Origin: Camarhynchus parvulus
Lineage: Eukaryota > Chordata > Aves > Passeriformes > Thraupidae
DNA: 64,000 bases
Assembly: GCF_901933205.1 (NCBI RefSeq)
Contig: NC_044596.1
Span: 1,986,001 to 2,050,000, forward strand
Direction of reading: 5' to 3'
In this document: one piece after another, positions 32,106 to 43,879 of the stretch
How the letters are laid out: each line of letters opens with the position of its first letter
Numbering within the stretch: position 1 is the first letter of the stretch
The notes under the pieces: generated by a model
What the model saw: the letters and a program-made list of their open reading frames with translations, nothing else
Told to the model about the DNA's origin: nothing
Database searches by the model: none
Made by a program: the position numbers and the translations under genes

Positions 32106-35100
32106 TGGTGGCCTGCCCACCACCCCCCCGGGAGAGGAGGGCACTGGCGAGTGGATGCTGGCTGTCCAGGCAAAGGGAAAATTAATTATTAAGGGTGAAG
32201 AAGAATTAATGACTAAGATGAAGAAGAAACCCCCTCTTAAAATCGTTAAGCAAAGCAGCCATTTCTGAGGTGACGTCGGGAGGAAGGGATTGCAGGAGGG
32301 GCAGGACTCCTCTGACAACCCTCGGTGGAAAGGCAGGACCCCTGGACTCACCTCCAGGGAAGGGAAGAGGAGCAAGAGATGCTGCAATACCTTTCCAAGA
32401 GTTGTTCTCATGCAGCTCAAATCTGAAGCAAAGAATCTCTCTTTTCTAAGCAGCTGAAGGTTGGAACAAGGACCTGGCAGCAGGTGGGAAGCCAATCACA
32501 CTTCCTCCTGTCACCCAGAGCTCTTCCCTCCCTGTCTGTTGTCCTTTAGCCGGGAGGAGTCATGGCCTTATTCCAACGAGCACAATTAATCATCGATGTT
32601 CATAGCACAAGAAGGTGCTCTTGTTGTCACCATTGTCGTTGTTGTTGTATCTCCTGTAGGTTTTTATAGCTGTGGACACACCCAGATAACCCCCCAAATT
32701 CTGACCAGGGTTGGCAGGGAGCAGTGTGGGGCTGGCTGTGATGTTGGGGTGTGTGAGGCAGGGCAGGGTGAATCCCTGGAATTTTTGTTGCCACCAGCAC
32801 AGGGACGGTGGCTGGGAGTTCTTTGGAGATGTCACAGCCATGGGATGGGGTAGCTGGGATGCTCCATGGGTCGGGGGTGATGGTGCTGAGCGGCAGGAGG
32901 ACCCTGAAGTGACAGTGGTTTGGGGGTGTGAGCCTGTGTGGGGTCTGCATGGGGTTGGTGTGATGGGGGTCAGGAGGGCTCTCCTGGAGTTACTCCTGAC
33001 GTGGGGGATGCTCTGCCGAACCAAAATCCCTGGCATGGTGATCATCTCCTCTCGCTCCTCTCTTTAGATGTCCCAGAGGGACAAGCAGAGGAGCTGTGGG
33101 ACATCCAGTCCTACCACACTCCTGGTTTAGCTCTCAGGAAACCACCCCTGACTTCCCTCCCTGTCCCTGTGCTGAGGTGAGCTGGGCAGTGGCTCTCTCT
33201 GGATGTGCCTCCTCATTTCTCCTCGCGTCCCCTCCGAGCCTGGGGTTTGGCATTGCCTCCTGTCACACCCCACAGCCCTTTGGATGGGGGTGACCAGCTC
33301 TTGGGGACCACAGCAGCTCCTGGGAGCCAGTGCCAGGTCCCCAGCAGCTCTTGATCCAGCCTGGGGAGCCCTTGTGAAGTCCAGGCACCTCTATCGTGCC
33401 CATCCATGTTTTTGGGGGATCTGACTGATGTGACCCTTATGTTGTTTCTCCCCGGGCTGTTTAGGAAAGGGTGAGATCTTCTAGCTCTGAGTCCTGCCGG
33501 GACTGAGGGTCATTCCCCTGAATCCTACCTGTAACCAAGCACTTCTGCCAAGGGTGTCAGGATAGCCTGGCATTGTCCCCCTTTTCCTTGGGGACATGGA
33601 AGCAGCACACTCACTCTCTCCCCTCTGTTGCCTCCAAAGGCTGGGGGAGTGCCTCACCCTGGGTCCTGCTGGGCTTAGGTTGTGCTGAAGATCTTTGAGG
33701 CTGCTCTGAAGGCCACGTTTGTGGGTGCTGGTTCATGAGCCCTTCTCTCCTCTGCTTTCCTGTCAATGGCTTTTCTTTCACCTTGGTTCTCCTTTTGGCT
33801 GGAGGTGAAGGCAGGAAGCTGCTGGTCCATTCACCACACCCCTGACTTAATTTCAGCATGCCTGGGGCCAGCAGGTTCCCACAGTGACATCTCTTGTGGG
33901 TGTGATCCTTCATTCACAGCCTTCTCCATGGGCTTGGCTGGTGACCTGGACACTCTTCCTGGACAATTAGCTCAAGCCCTTCGTTAACTGTTTTTCTGAG
34001 GGGAAGATGCAGGAGTGGAATGAACCAAAGCAGCTCAGTGATGGTTCCAAGATCTGTGAGTCAGGATCAGCCACGCTCCTCCAGAAATTCCCCCTTCCTC
34101 ATCCCCTCCCATCTCTTTCTCCTTCCTCTGCCCATGCAAGAGGGACACAGAAATGTCCCCATGGCATCATCTCTGGAAGGGAGAACCCCAAATCCAGTGG
34201 CATTTCCCCATCATTAGGCAACATTTTCCCTCCCATTTCTTATGGAATCCATCCTCACTGACCAGCAGAACAGAGGATGAGTCAAATCCTTGCCCAGCAT
34301 CACCTCCCCGACACCCCTGAGCCCGGGGGCCGGATTCCCACCGTAGCTCCCATGGAGTTAATGGAGCAGGACACCTCCATAGGCACAACACTCAGCCCCA
34401 TGTGCTCCAGAACACTCAGCCCCATGTGCTCCCATGGCAGGATGCTCCTTGAACCCTGGGGGAAGGATCCAGCCCTCTCTCCCACCCCTGTTCCCAAACC
34501 AGCCAGGGAGGAGCTCGCTTTCCTCTCTTCTTGCAGCATCAATAAGAGGCAAAGTCAATAAGAAGGTAACAAAGAAGCTATATTATATATATATATAAAA
34601 TATATACAGAGAGAGGAGATGGAATAATAACCTAGAGATTCTCTATTTCTATTGTATATTTATTCTGTAAATGTCACTGTAAATGCTGTTAAATGACAAA
34701 ATCGTATTCCAAAGTGGCCCATGACCTATTTTCATTCCCAGTGCTGTACAGATCAATTCTCATTCTATAGCAGGGCATATTTTTACCTTTTTATTTCTTG
34801 TGTGTGGCGGGTGCACGTCCCCTTCTCCCCCCAGCCTGGGGCACCCTGGGCACCCAGCAGAGAGGAGGAGGAGGAGGGACGCCCCCTTTACTTTTATCTG
34901 TGGAAATACTCGTGTTTTGTCGTGGCATTTGCTCGGTGTTAGACACGGGGTTTTGGGGTGGGTGTGTGTGTGTGTGTGTTAGGTTTTAGGAGCTCCGTGT
35001 TGGGCGTGTGTGTTTGTCCGTGGGGTGTGCGTGTCCGTGTGCGTGGCTGCCTTTAGGATTCACTTCTGGCCTGGACTCGCTCACTTTTGGGGGTTTCTCC

Positions 35101-35569
35101 TGCTTGCCAGGGCAGGTTCTCCCTCCACACACCTCCTTGGGGTGCCAGGCTGCGGATTGGGCCGACCCCCGGGGGCTTTTAGCCCTGGAAATCACTTTTC
35201 CTCTTTTTCTGCACAGAGGCACAGGGAATAGCTGCTAGTTGTGAGCACAGGCACTTTTCCTTCAGGCAGTGGGACAAAGAGGGGGGAGCTGCTGCCTGTG
35301 TCCCTGTCCCCCCACATCAGCTCCTGGGTGGGTTCCCAGCCCAGATCCTGCAGCTCAGAGCAGTGTGGGCTCCCTGCTGCTGGGTAGGGCAGCAGGGGCC
35401 CAAACCCTGCTCCCTTTCTGGGGGAGGGTGTTCAGTGGGTCCTGGAGAAGGCACAGAGGAGGTTGCTGGAGGGGCACAGCCTGGAAACAAACTGGAAACT
35501 GGAAAAACAAACTAGAAAAGGCAATTCTGGCCCTTGGGGGCTGCAAAAACGACAACATTGTGCTGCAGG

Positions 35570-35945
35570 TCCAGCCTGTGGGGCTGGATTTGGGGTGCTC
35601 TGTGCCCCAGCCTGTGGGGCAGGATTTGGGATGTTCTGTGCCCCAGCCTGTGGGGCAGGATTTGGGGTGTTCTGTGCTCCCCAGCCTGTAGGGCAGGATT
35701 TGGGGTGCTCTGTGCTCCCCAGCCTGTGGGGCAGGATTTGGGGTGCTCTGTGCTCCCCAGCCTGTGGGGCAGGATTTGGGATGCTCTGTGCCCCAGCCTG
35801 TAGAGCTGGATTTGGGATGTTCTGTGGCCCAGCATGTGGGGCAGGATTTGGGATGTTCTGTGCCCCAGCCTGTGGGGCAGGATTTGGGGTGCTCTGTGCC
35901 CCCAGCCTGTGGGGCAGGATTTGGGGTGCTCTGTGCCCCAGCACT
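35570..35945. repeat. ~36-bp minisatellite, about ten copies
   Basis: Units CCAGCCTGTGGGGCAGGATT followed by TGGGGTGCTCTGTGC. The unit length is a multiple of three, which produces long artificial open frames on both strands. Confidence 0.9.
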
Positions 35946-36403
35946 GCTCTCTGCTGCAGGGACCTTGACCCCAGTGCAGGGCAGAGGGTTTGTGGAGCTG
36001 GGTCCCCAGGGTGTCCCACGGCTCAATCCCTCCAAACCAGCCCCTTCCTCCCCTCTCAGCTCCTGCCCAGACCCTGACAGGTCACGTTAATCCCCAGCAC
36101 CTCCCAGGAGCAGCTCCCACTGCCTTCCAATGGTCCCCACCCTTCCCGAGCGTGGCAGGAGCGGGGCCGGGTGGCCTTGGTGGCCGGGAGGGACACGGCA
36201 CAGCCCCGGGGACACGCGGGATACGGCTGCTTCCCCTGGGACAAGCACAACCCTGGCGAAACCCTCGTGTACAGGTAAAGCACAGAGCTCCAGAGGCGCG
36301 GCCCTGGCCCCGGTAGCCGCAGTAGTTCCCTCGTGTGCCGGGCGGGGCCGCCCCGGCTCCTCGGCCGCCGGGAGAAACCCTGTAAGAGCTGTATCAGAGT
36401 CTG

Positions 36404-36409
36404 ATTAAA
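36404..36409 (+). terminator. Candidate poly(A) signal ATTAAA
   Basis: The context GAGTCTGATTAAAAGTCTC is typical of a cleavage region, and it is the last such signal before the CCCTT tract. Whether SLC6A17 transcripts reach this far is unknown. Confidence 0.3.
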
Positions 36410-36861
36410 AGTCTCTTCTTACCAAATCTCTCCTCACCGAGTCTCTTCTGTGCCTTTGTTTCCTTTCTTGGCTGGGCTTTGGGGTCTTTTTAGGGTGGCA
36501 GAGACAGAAAGCAAAGGGCCCACGGGTGTTGAGGTCTGTCCTTCCCTGTCTGTCCCACTGTTGTCCTTCTGTCTCCCCTCATCCCTTCCTGCACCCAGCA
36601 TCAGCCTCTGCAAGGCCTTGCTCAGACCGAGCTGTCTGGGGGTGCTTCAGGAGCCTGTGGGGGTTGTTTTCCCTCCTGGGCCAGTTCAACCAGCACACCT
36701 TGGCTTTCCAGGGCACTGGGACTGCTCTGCTCCTCTGCACAATGCCCTGCTCACAGTGCTGCTGGCTTCTCCTGAGTGCTGGAGAAGGACCTGGGGTTTC
36801 CAGCAATCCCAGATGACTCCAGCGGCTGGGAATTAGCTAAGGTTAGCAGGGGAGCAGAGCT

Positions 36862-37240
36862 GCCCCTTCCCTTCCCTTCCCTTCCCTTCCCCTTCCCTTC
36901 CCTTCCCTTCCCTTCCCTTCCCTTCCCTTCCCTTCCCTTCCCTTCCCCTTCCCTTCCCTTCCTTTCCCTTCCCTTCCTTCTCCCTTCCCTTCCCTTCCCT
37001 TCCCTTCCCTTCCCTTCCCTTCCCTTCCCTTCCCTTCCCCTTTCCTTCCCTTTCCTTCTCCCTTCCCTTCCCTTCCCTTCCCTTCCCTTCCTTCCCTTCC
37101 CTTCCTTCCCTTCCCTTCCTTCCTTCCCTTCCCTTCCCTTCCCTTCCCTTCCCTTCCCTTCCCTTCCTTCCCTCTCCCTCCCTCCCTCCCTCTCCCCTCC
37201 CTCCCTCCCTCCCCTCCCTCCCCTTCCCCTCGTGGCTTCT
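36862..37240. repeat. (CCCTT)n polypyrimidine tract, ~380 bp
   Basis: Nearly uninterrupted CCCTT repeats with CTTC and CCCT variants towards the right end. The strand is all pyrimidine over hundreds of bases. Confidence 0.95.
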
Positions 37241-37299
37241 TTGGTTTCTCCAGGGCTGCTTCAGGGAGGATGAGGAAGGAAGGAGGAGATCAGGAGAGG

Positions 37300-37803
37300 T
37301 GGATCCAGATGAGATCCCCACCCTGGGGATGCCACCACACATGGGGACACTGCCATGGCCATGCACCAAACCTGTCCCCACGCAGGGGCAGCTGTGGGGA
37401 GGCAGGGAAGGTCTTTTGGGCACCTTCTGGAGATGTTGGTGCAGCACTGACAGAACCAGAGCACACAGCCTCAAGCTGTGCCAAGGGAAATACAGGCTGG
37501 ATATCAGGGAAAAGTTTATTACAGGAAGGGTGATAAAGTTCTGGAATGGCTGCCTGGGGAGGTGGTGAAGTCCCCATCCCTGGGGGTGTTTAACAAAGCC
37601 TGGATGTGGCACTGGGTGCCAGGGTTGAGTTGAGGTGTTGGGACTGGGTTGGACTCCATGGTCTTTGAGGTCTCTTGCAACCCAGTGATTCTGTGAGTTC
37701 TGTGAGTTCTGTGACTGGGGTCAGCGTCTGCCACAGCTGGAGGAGCAGCACTGCCCAGGGAGGGCACAGGAGGTGGCACAGGGCTCTCCCTGTCCCAGAG
37801 GAC
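37300..37803 (+). mobile_element. CR1 tail plus flank, copy A of a local duplication
   Basis: Contains CR1 phrases (CTCAAGCTGTGCCAAGGGAA, GGAATGGCTGCCTGGGGAGG, GGTTGGACTCCATGGTCTTT) and ends with GATTCTGTGAGTTCTGTGAG. The next ~90 bp (GTCTGCCACAGCTGGAGGAG to CCCTGTCCCAGAGGA) are also shared with copy B, so this is a duplication of CR1 plus unique flank. Confidence 0.85.
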
Positions 37804-38144
37804 ATCCAGGACCCAGCTCTGGGGGTCAAATCCCCCAGGAGTGATGCCCAGGGCAGTGGGGGCAGCTCTGACCCCAGCACAGCCCAGGGCTGGGGGAGCA
37901 GGGATGGAGATCCCAGCTCAGGGCTCAGTGGGACACACGTGTGGTGTCACTGCTGTGCTGAACCAGCCCAACCCGGCCCATCCTGTGCTCCCAGGGGCTG
38001 AGAGGGGCCAGGAAATCCCAGTGCCAGGGGCTTCCTGAAAACAGGTGAGAGAAACAAACTGGAGAGGGTGATTCTGGCCCTTGGGGGCTGGAAAAATGAC
38101 ACAGAAATGGGCCCAATTGTGGAATTTAAGCCAAATACATTCTA

Positions 38145-38222
38145 TTTTGAAAAACCCCGTAAATATTGAACTTCAAACCCCATAAATATTGAACTTCAAA
38201 CCCCATAAATATTGAACTTCCT
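38145..38222. repeat. 23-bp repeat, three copies
   Basis: AAACCCCATAAATATTGAAC followed by TTC, three times in tandem; the first copy reads CCCCGT. Confidence 0.9.
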
Positions 38223-39239
38223 GTGACAGTGAGGGAGAGAGGTTTCAGAGCCTGCTGGGAGGTGAAGGATGCTGCCGTGGATGTGGGGGTGGATTTTGGG
38301 TGTCCCATCTCAAAACAGGCTCCGGGCACGAGGTGGGTTCGGACACGAGGTGGAGCTGCTACAGCAGCATCTGCTGTGATCCCCGGGCACCTCGGGGAGG
38401 AAAAGGACACTCTGATGCTTACAGACAGGGAAACTGAGGCACGGCCGCACCGCAGGAACCGCTGCGGCTCATTCCACAGCCCGACCATCCCCAGCGCTGT
38501 CCCCACTCCAGCCCAGCCCCCTCCCGGCCCCAAGCTGCTTTTATGGAGCGAAATTGCATCAGCCATGCCGAGGATGGAGCCAGATCCTCCCCCGACCCCG
38601 CCGGGCTCCGGCGCCCGTGTTCTGCCTGCCGGGGCTGCAGCGGAGCGCAGGACACGAGGTGGCACTGTGTGCCAGAGCAGGGTGGCACCGTGTGACAGAG
38701 AGAGGTGGCACCGTGTGACAGAGCAAGGGACACGCCGGGAATTCGGGGAGCACTCCCCGCCCGGGAATCAGGGGATCTGCGAGTTCCCCTTCCAGGCTGA
38801 GCTCATGGAAGGATGGGGCTGCAAACTCTGGCAGTGTAACCTGCACTGCTGAAATGAGGAATTGCAGCTGAAAAATTCACCTGGCAGAGGCAGAGAGCAG
38901 AGGCAGAGCTTGTCCGTGGCTTGTGACAGCTTTTTTGGGAAGACCCAGCTCTAACAGAGAGTCTAGAAAGATTTCTTTCTAGACTTGAGGAGGGGAGTGC
39001 TGTACAGGTGCCACCACACACAGATCACAGATGGATCTGTCCCACCAAAACACGAGGGCAGAGACCTTGTTTGGAGCATCCAGGGCTTCCTGAGGACAAC
39101 ACATCTTTCATTAACGAGATTCTGGCCTGGAAGGACCTGCAGAGGTTGGTTTGGCTCTTTCTACACCAAAACAGGATTGTCTCTCCCTAAACTGCTGCAC
39201 TCCACCTCTGTCCTTCCATGGAGAGAGACCTTGAGGGGT

Positions 39240-39737
39240 CCCAGATGAGATCCCCACCCTGGGGATGCCACCACACATGGGGACACTGCCATGGCCATGA
39301 ACCAAACCTGTCCCCACGCAGGGGCAGCTGTGGGGAGGCAGGGAAGGTCTTTTGGGCACCTTCTGGAGATGTTGGTGCAGCACTGACAGAACCAGAGCAC
39401 ACAGCCTCAAGCTGTGCCAAGGGAAATACAGGTTGGATATCAGGGAAAAGTTTTTTGCAGGAAGGGTGATAAAGTTCTGGAATGGCTGCCTGGGGAGGTG
39501 GTGAAGTCCCCATCCCTGGGTGTGTTTAACAAAGCCTGGATGTGGCACTGGGTGCCAGGGTTGAGTTGAGGCGTTGGGGCTGGGTTGGACTCCATGATCT
39601 TTGAGGTCTCTTGCAACCCAGTGATTCTGTGAGTTCTGTGAATTCTGTGACTGGGGTAAGTGTCTGCCACAGCTGGAGGAGCAGCACTGCCCAGGGAGGG
39701 CACAGGAGGTGGCACAGGGCTCTCCCTGTCCCAGAGG
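39240..39737 (+). mobile_element. CR1 tail plus flank, copy B of a local duplication
   Basis: Nearly identical to 37300-37803, starting at AGATGAGATCCCCACCCTGG and ending at CCCTGTCCCAGAGGA. The copies are about 1.93 kb apart in the same orientation. Confidence 0.85.
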
Positions 39738-39924
39738 AATGTGACCCCAGCCTCTCTGTGGGGCCACTCAGCCCCCTGAGCATCCCTGTGCTCTGATGTG
39801 CAGGACCTTGGGCCAGGCTCAGGGTGCTGGGCTGGCTCAGGAGAAGGGGCCATGGTGACCCAGAGAGCCCTTCCCATGTCCTCAGGACCCACCCGAGGCC
39901 TTCCAGGTTAGAGCTGATCCTCCT

Positions 39925-40276
39925 CGAGATCTTCCAGGTCCTGCTCTTCATTCCATCCCTTGGATGTTGTCTGACATGCCTTGAGCCTTGCAGGACATCC
40001 CTGCAGAAGTGACTCTTTCCTCCTCCAAAAAGGCCCTTATTTATTTATTTATCCAGGTCTTTCCATTTTCTCTCATTCTCTCTCTCTATTTTCTTTTTCT
40101 TTTTTTTTTCCCTGAGATCTTCCAGGTGCTGCTCTTCATTCCATGCTTTGGATGTTACCTCAGCGCCTTGAGCCCTGCAGGACATCCCTGCAGAAGTGAC
40201 TCCTTGCTCCAAAAAGGCCCTTATTTATTTATTTATATATACAGCTCTTTCCATTTTCTCTGCTTTTCTCTCTCTC

Positions 40277-40323
<47 letters not shown>

Positions 40324-40915
40324 CTTCTTTTTTTCGAGATCTTCCAGGTCCTGGTCCTCATTCCATCCCTTGGATGTTGTCTGAGATGCCTTGAGCCCTG
40401 CAGGACATCCCTGCAGAAGTGACTCCTTGTTCCAAAAAGGCCCTTATTTATTTATTTATCCAGGTCTTTCCATTTTCTCTCCTTCTCTCTCTCTATTTTT
40501 TTTTTTTTTTTTTTTCCCCCGAGATCTTCCAGGTCCTGCTCTTCATTCCATGCTTTGGATGTTATCTCAGTGCCTTGAGCCTTGCAGGACATCCCTGCAG
40601 AAGTGACTCCTTGTTCCAAAAAGGCCCTTATTTATTTATTTATTTATTTATTTATACAGCTCTTTCCACTTTCTCTGCTTTTCTCTCTCTCTATTTTCTT
40701 TTCCTTTTTTTTTTTTTTCCCCGAGATCTTCCAGGTCCTGCTCTTCATTCCATGCTTTGGATGTTATCTCAGTGCCTTGAGCCTTGCAGGACATCCCTGC
40801 AAAAGTGACTCCTTGCTCTAAAAAGGCCCTTATTTATTTGTTTATCCAGCTCTTTCCATTTTCTTTCCTTCTCTCTCTCCATTTTCTTTTTTTTTTTTTT
40901 TTTTTTTTTTCCCAT
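39925..40915. repeat. Five-unit ~190-bp array with long poly-T tracts
   Basis: Each unit reads GAGATCTTCCAGGTCCTGCT, then GGACATCCCTGCAGAAGTGA, CAAAAAGGCCCTTATTTATT, CTTTCCATTTTCTCT and a T-run. Units begin at about 39930, 40115, 40337, 40521 and 40724. The T-run of the second unit is 45 bases long (40279-40323). T-run and TTTA counts differ between units. Confidence 0.92.
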
Positions 40916-41729
40916 GGCCATTAAAAATCAGAAGGCATATTTAGAGAGCAGACAGCTTTGGGCGGGTGTTGCTGGCTAAAAGATCTCTTCCTTCCCCAGA
41001 AACAACTCATTTGTCTGCTTGGCCACCTCCTCCCACCCCAGGAACGGCCGCGCTCGGGTGCACGGAGCTGCTCCTGGCGGGATGAAAGTCGGCAGATAAA
41101 ACAGATCAAACATCAGCATCAGGTCGCAGCATTCCTCCCTCCTGGCCGGATCAGGAGCCGAGCTGCGATGCCTGGCCGGTGATGCAAGGCTCGATCTTTC
41201 CAGCACGCTTTTCCCTCGGGCTCCAGGCTCTCCCGCGGGTGCAGCTCGGGCTGGTTCGGGTGTGGAGCCTCGGCAGCCTCCACCCGCTCAGGACCCGGCC
41301 CTGGGAGCTGCGGAGTTGCAGTCACACTTGGAGCTTTCTTGGGGCTTTCTTGGTGGTAAGATCGCAGCGTGGCTCTCGTGCCTCGTGGGTTTTTTTGGGG
41401 TGGAGCGTTTTCCCCGGCTACCCTCAATGTTCCCTGGATTTTGGGGGGCACATTACGAACAGGGGGGACAAACCTGGGCAGGGGGTGAGGAGGGGCCCTG
41501 GTGGGGTGACAATGCAGAGCACAGCCCAGGGAGGTGCAGAGAGGGGTGCTGAGGCAGCATCCCCCCATCCATATCCCCTCACTCTGCACCAAGAAACCCC
41601 TTACCAAGCGCTGCCCCTCCCGGGTGAGCCCCCCACCCCAATTCCAGGCCTATGCTGGGCTTGGATCCCTTCTGTGATCCCAAAACATCCCCCACCCCTC
41701 AGTGCAGCAGTGCCAGTGCAGAAGTAAAC

Positions 41730-43228
41730 ATTGCTGGCAGGGTGAGTGCTCAGGTCCCCGCCTGGGGGGCAGCCTCGGCCCGGGGGCACCGCAGCCCCGC
41801 ACCCCCTGCCCAGCCCCGGGAACTCAGCACCAGCAGCGTCCCGGGGGGCTCGGAGCCCCCCAGGGAGGGGGGTTTAGGGGAAGGACCCCGGGGGCTGGGG
41901 GTGGTTGGTACCCCGAGCCCCGGCAGCCGCTGCGGAAAGGGGCAGCTCGCACGCAGGAGCAGAAACAGGGCGGAGAGATGCTCGGGGAGGGCGGTGGGAG
42001 GGAAGGGGGGTCAGGGCTGAGTGCGGCCTCGCAGCTCCCCACCGGCCCCGGGGTCGGTCTCTGCTGACCTCTCGGTGAGCGAGGGATTGCGAGCCAGGGA
42101 GGGATGGGATCTGCGGGAGCCTCTGCCAAGAGCTGGCTCCAGATCCGCAGGCAGCTCTGGGCTGCATTTCCCCTCCGGCGCGAAGAGGAGCTGGGGTGTC
42201 CGGGGTTCACTCCTCGCTGACACCGACCCCCCGAGACCCTCAGCGGCACGTCGGGCCCCGCGGGGAGGTGAGCCGGTGCCGGGGGGTGCGGGGGGCCCGG
42301 GGGTAGGCGGAGGGTTGGGCTGGGGGTGGAGGGGATGAAGGGATGGATGGAAGGATGGATGGAGGGATGGAGGGGAGGGAGGGAGGGATGGATGTGCGGA
42401 TGGGAGGGAGGGCAGCGCCGGGGGGCGCCGGGCTCGCTGCGGGGCTGGGCGCTGGGGCGGGGGGTCCGCGGTTCCCGTAACCCCACCGCAAGCTCCCAGC
42501 GCTATAAAAGCCCCGCCGAGCCCCGCAGCCGCTCCCGCCGCCTCCTTCGCGTTGATCCCCGCGGGGAGGCACCGCCGGGGCGCAACAGGGCCCCCCCGGC
42601 CCGGCCAGGCGTGAACGCCCGGGGAGGGAGAGCGGGAGGCGGAGAGGGCGCATCCATCCCCCCTTCTCTCCGCCGGTAACCGGGTCCGAGCCCCGCGGCC
42701 GCCGCCTGCTCGCCGAGCCCGGCCCGGGGGGGCGGAGGGAGCGCGGAGCCGCCGGAGCGGGAGGGGCGGGCGGCGGGGCCCCCCCGCGCCGGGCGCTGCA
42801 GGTACCGGGAGAGGGGGGGACACAGCGCCCGGCCGGGCTCGGCATCCCCCCAGCCCTTCCCCAGCATCCTCCCGGCCGGGCCCGCATCCCCCCCGGCTGC
42901 CGCACCCCCCCCGCCCGCTGCTGGCCCCTCCATCCCGCACTTGTTGCTGCCCGGCGGGGCTGGGCTGGCTCCCGGTTTAGGGCGGTTTTATTTTGGGGGG
43001 GGTGGCTTTGGAGGGGGTGGAGGTTGCAGCCTCCCCTGCTGTCCCCCGGCTGCCAGCGGTGTCCGGCGCGGCTCCGCTTTGCTCCCCCCGAGGCCAGAGC
43101 CGAGGCTGAGCCCCCCCTTTTCCCCTCCCCAGTCCCGTCTCCGTCCTCCCCTCCCGCCTTGGCCGAGCCCCAGCTCCTCGCCCGGAGGAAGGGTGCACGT
43201 TGTGGGCATCTCCCATCCACCGAAATCT
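41730..43228 (+). promoter_or_regulatory. KCNC4: CpG island, KCNC4 promoter and 5'UTR
   Basis: Strongly CpG-rich for about 1.5 kb up to the KCNC4 ATG. A TATA box (GCTATAAAAGCC, TATAAAA at 42503-42509) would place a start near 42533 and give a ~700-base 5'UTR. A GGAT microsatellite lies just upstream (about 42335-42410). TATA position and start site are inference from motif and spacing. Confidence 0.65.
42335..42410. repeat. GGAT/GGGA microsatellite upstream of the TATA box
   Basis: Runs of GGATGGATGG and GGGAGGGA, about 100 bp upstream of the KCNC4 TATA box. Confidence 0.85.
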
Positions 43229-43879
43229 ATGATCAGCTCGGTGTGTGTCTCCTCCTACCGTGGACGCAAGTCTGGGAACAAACCACCCTCCAAAACATGC
43301 CTGAAGGAAGAGATGGGCAAAGGGGAAGAGTCGGACAAGATCACCATCAATGTGGGCGGCACCCGGCATGAGACCTACAAGAGCACCCTGCGGACTCTGC
43401 CGGGCACCCGCCTGGCCTGGCTGGCCGACCCCGACGCCCAGAGCAACTTTGACTTTGACGGCAAAAGCAACGAGTTCTTCTTCGACCGGCACCCCGGCAT
43501 CTTCTCCTACGTGCTCAACTACTACCGCACGGGGAAGCTGCACTGCCCCGCGGACATCTGCGGGCCCCTCTTCGAGGAGGAGCTCACCTACTGGGGCATC
43601 GACGAGACCGACGTGGAGCCCTGCTGCTGGATGACCTACCGGCAGCACCGCGACGCCGAGGAGGCCCTGGACATCTTTGAGAGTCCCGAGCCTGGCGGAG
43701 GGGCTGCCGGAGAGGAGGCTGAAGAGGAAGGGGGTAGGGAGATGGCCCTGCAGCGCCTGGGCATGGATGACAGGCCCCCAGGGGCGGCAGGGGCGGCCGG
43801 AGGGGGTGGATGCTGCAGGAACTGGCAGCCCAAGATGTGGGCGCTCTTTGAGGATCCCTACTCATCCAAGGCGGCAAGG
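43229..43879 (+). CDS. KCNC4: KCNC4 coding exon 1: inactivation ball and T1 domain
   Basis: ATG at 43229, donor AGG|GTAAGC at 43880; 217 codons. The start is fixed by homology of [20 protein letters not shown]; its Kozak context is weak (TCT before ATG). T1 includes [40 protein letters not shown] and the zinc-site cysteines in [14 protein letters not shown]. The acidic/glycine-rich linker ([16 protein letters not shown]) leads to [19 protein letters not shown]. The glycine-rich insert between WLADPD and EFFFDRHPG that I recall from the mammalian protein is absent; the bird has a short [12 protein letters not shown]. Confidence 0.96.

Larger units (their letters stand above)
32106..36409 (+). 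other. SLC6A17: Probable SLC6A17 3'UTR and downstream sequence
   Basis: Non-coding. An AT-rich part with TTATATATATATATAAA and TGTATATTTATTCTGTAAAT (34570-34800) has the look of 3'UTR. The mammalian gene has a 3'UTR of several kilobases. A possible poly(A) signal ATTAAA stands at 36404. I see no protein gene here; a GT repeat lies at 34962-34979 and a minisatellite at 35570-35945. Confidence 0.4.

Noticed and set aside
31692..32495. Minus-strand frame opposite the last SLC6A17 exon
   Set aside because: Shadow frame; the plus strand encodes the conserved TM12 and tail.
35355..36077. 200-residue repeated frames on both strands
   Set aside because: They arise from the 36-bp minisatellite, whose length is a multiple of three.
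36833..37612. Long Lys/Gly/Arg/Glu-rich frame (minus) and Pro/Ser/Phe/Leu-rich frame (plus)
   Set aside because: Both come from the CCCTT tract and its flank; simple repeat translation.
42011..43220. Minus-strand frames of about 310-330 residues over the KCNC4 CpG island
   Set aside because: Composition is Pro/Arg/Gly/Ala-rich as expected from GC-rich DNA lacking stops; no domain recognised.
42941..43228. An upstream start for KCNC4 at a TTG codon
   Set aside because: No ATG there and homology fixes the start at 43229; kept only as a low-interest finding.
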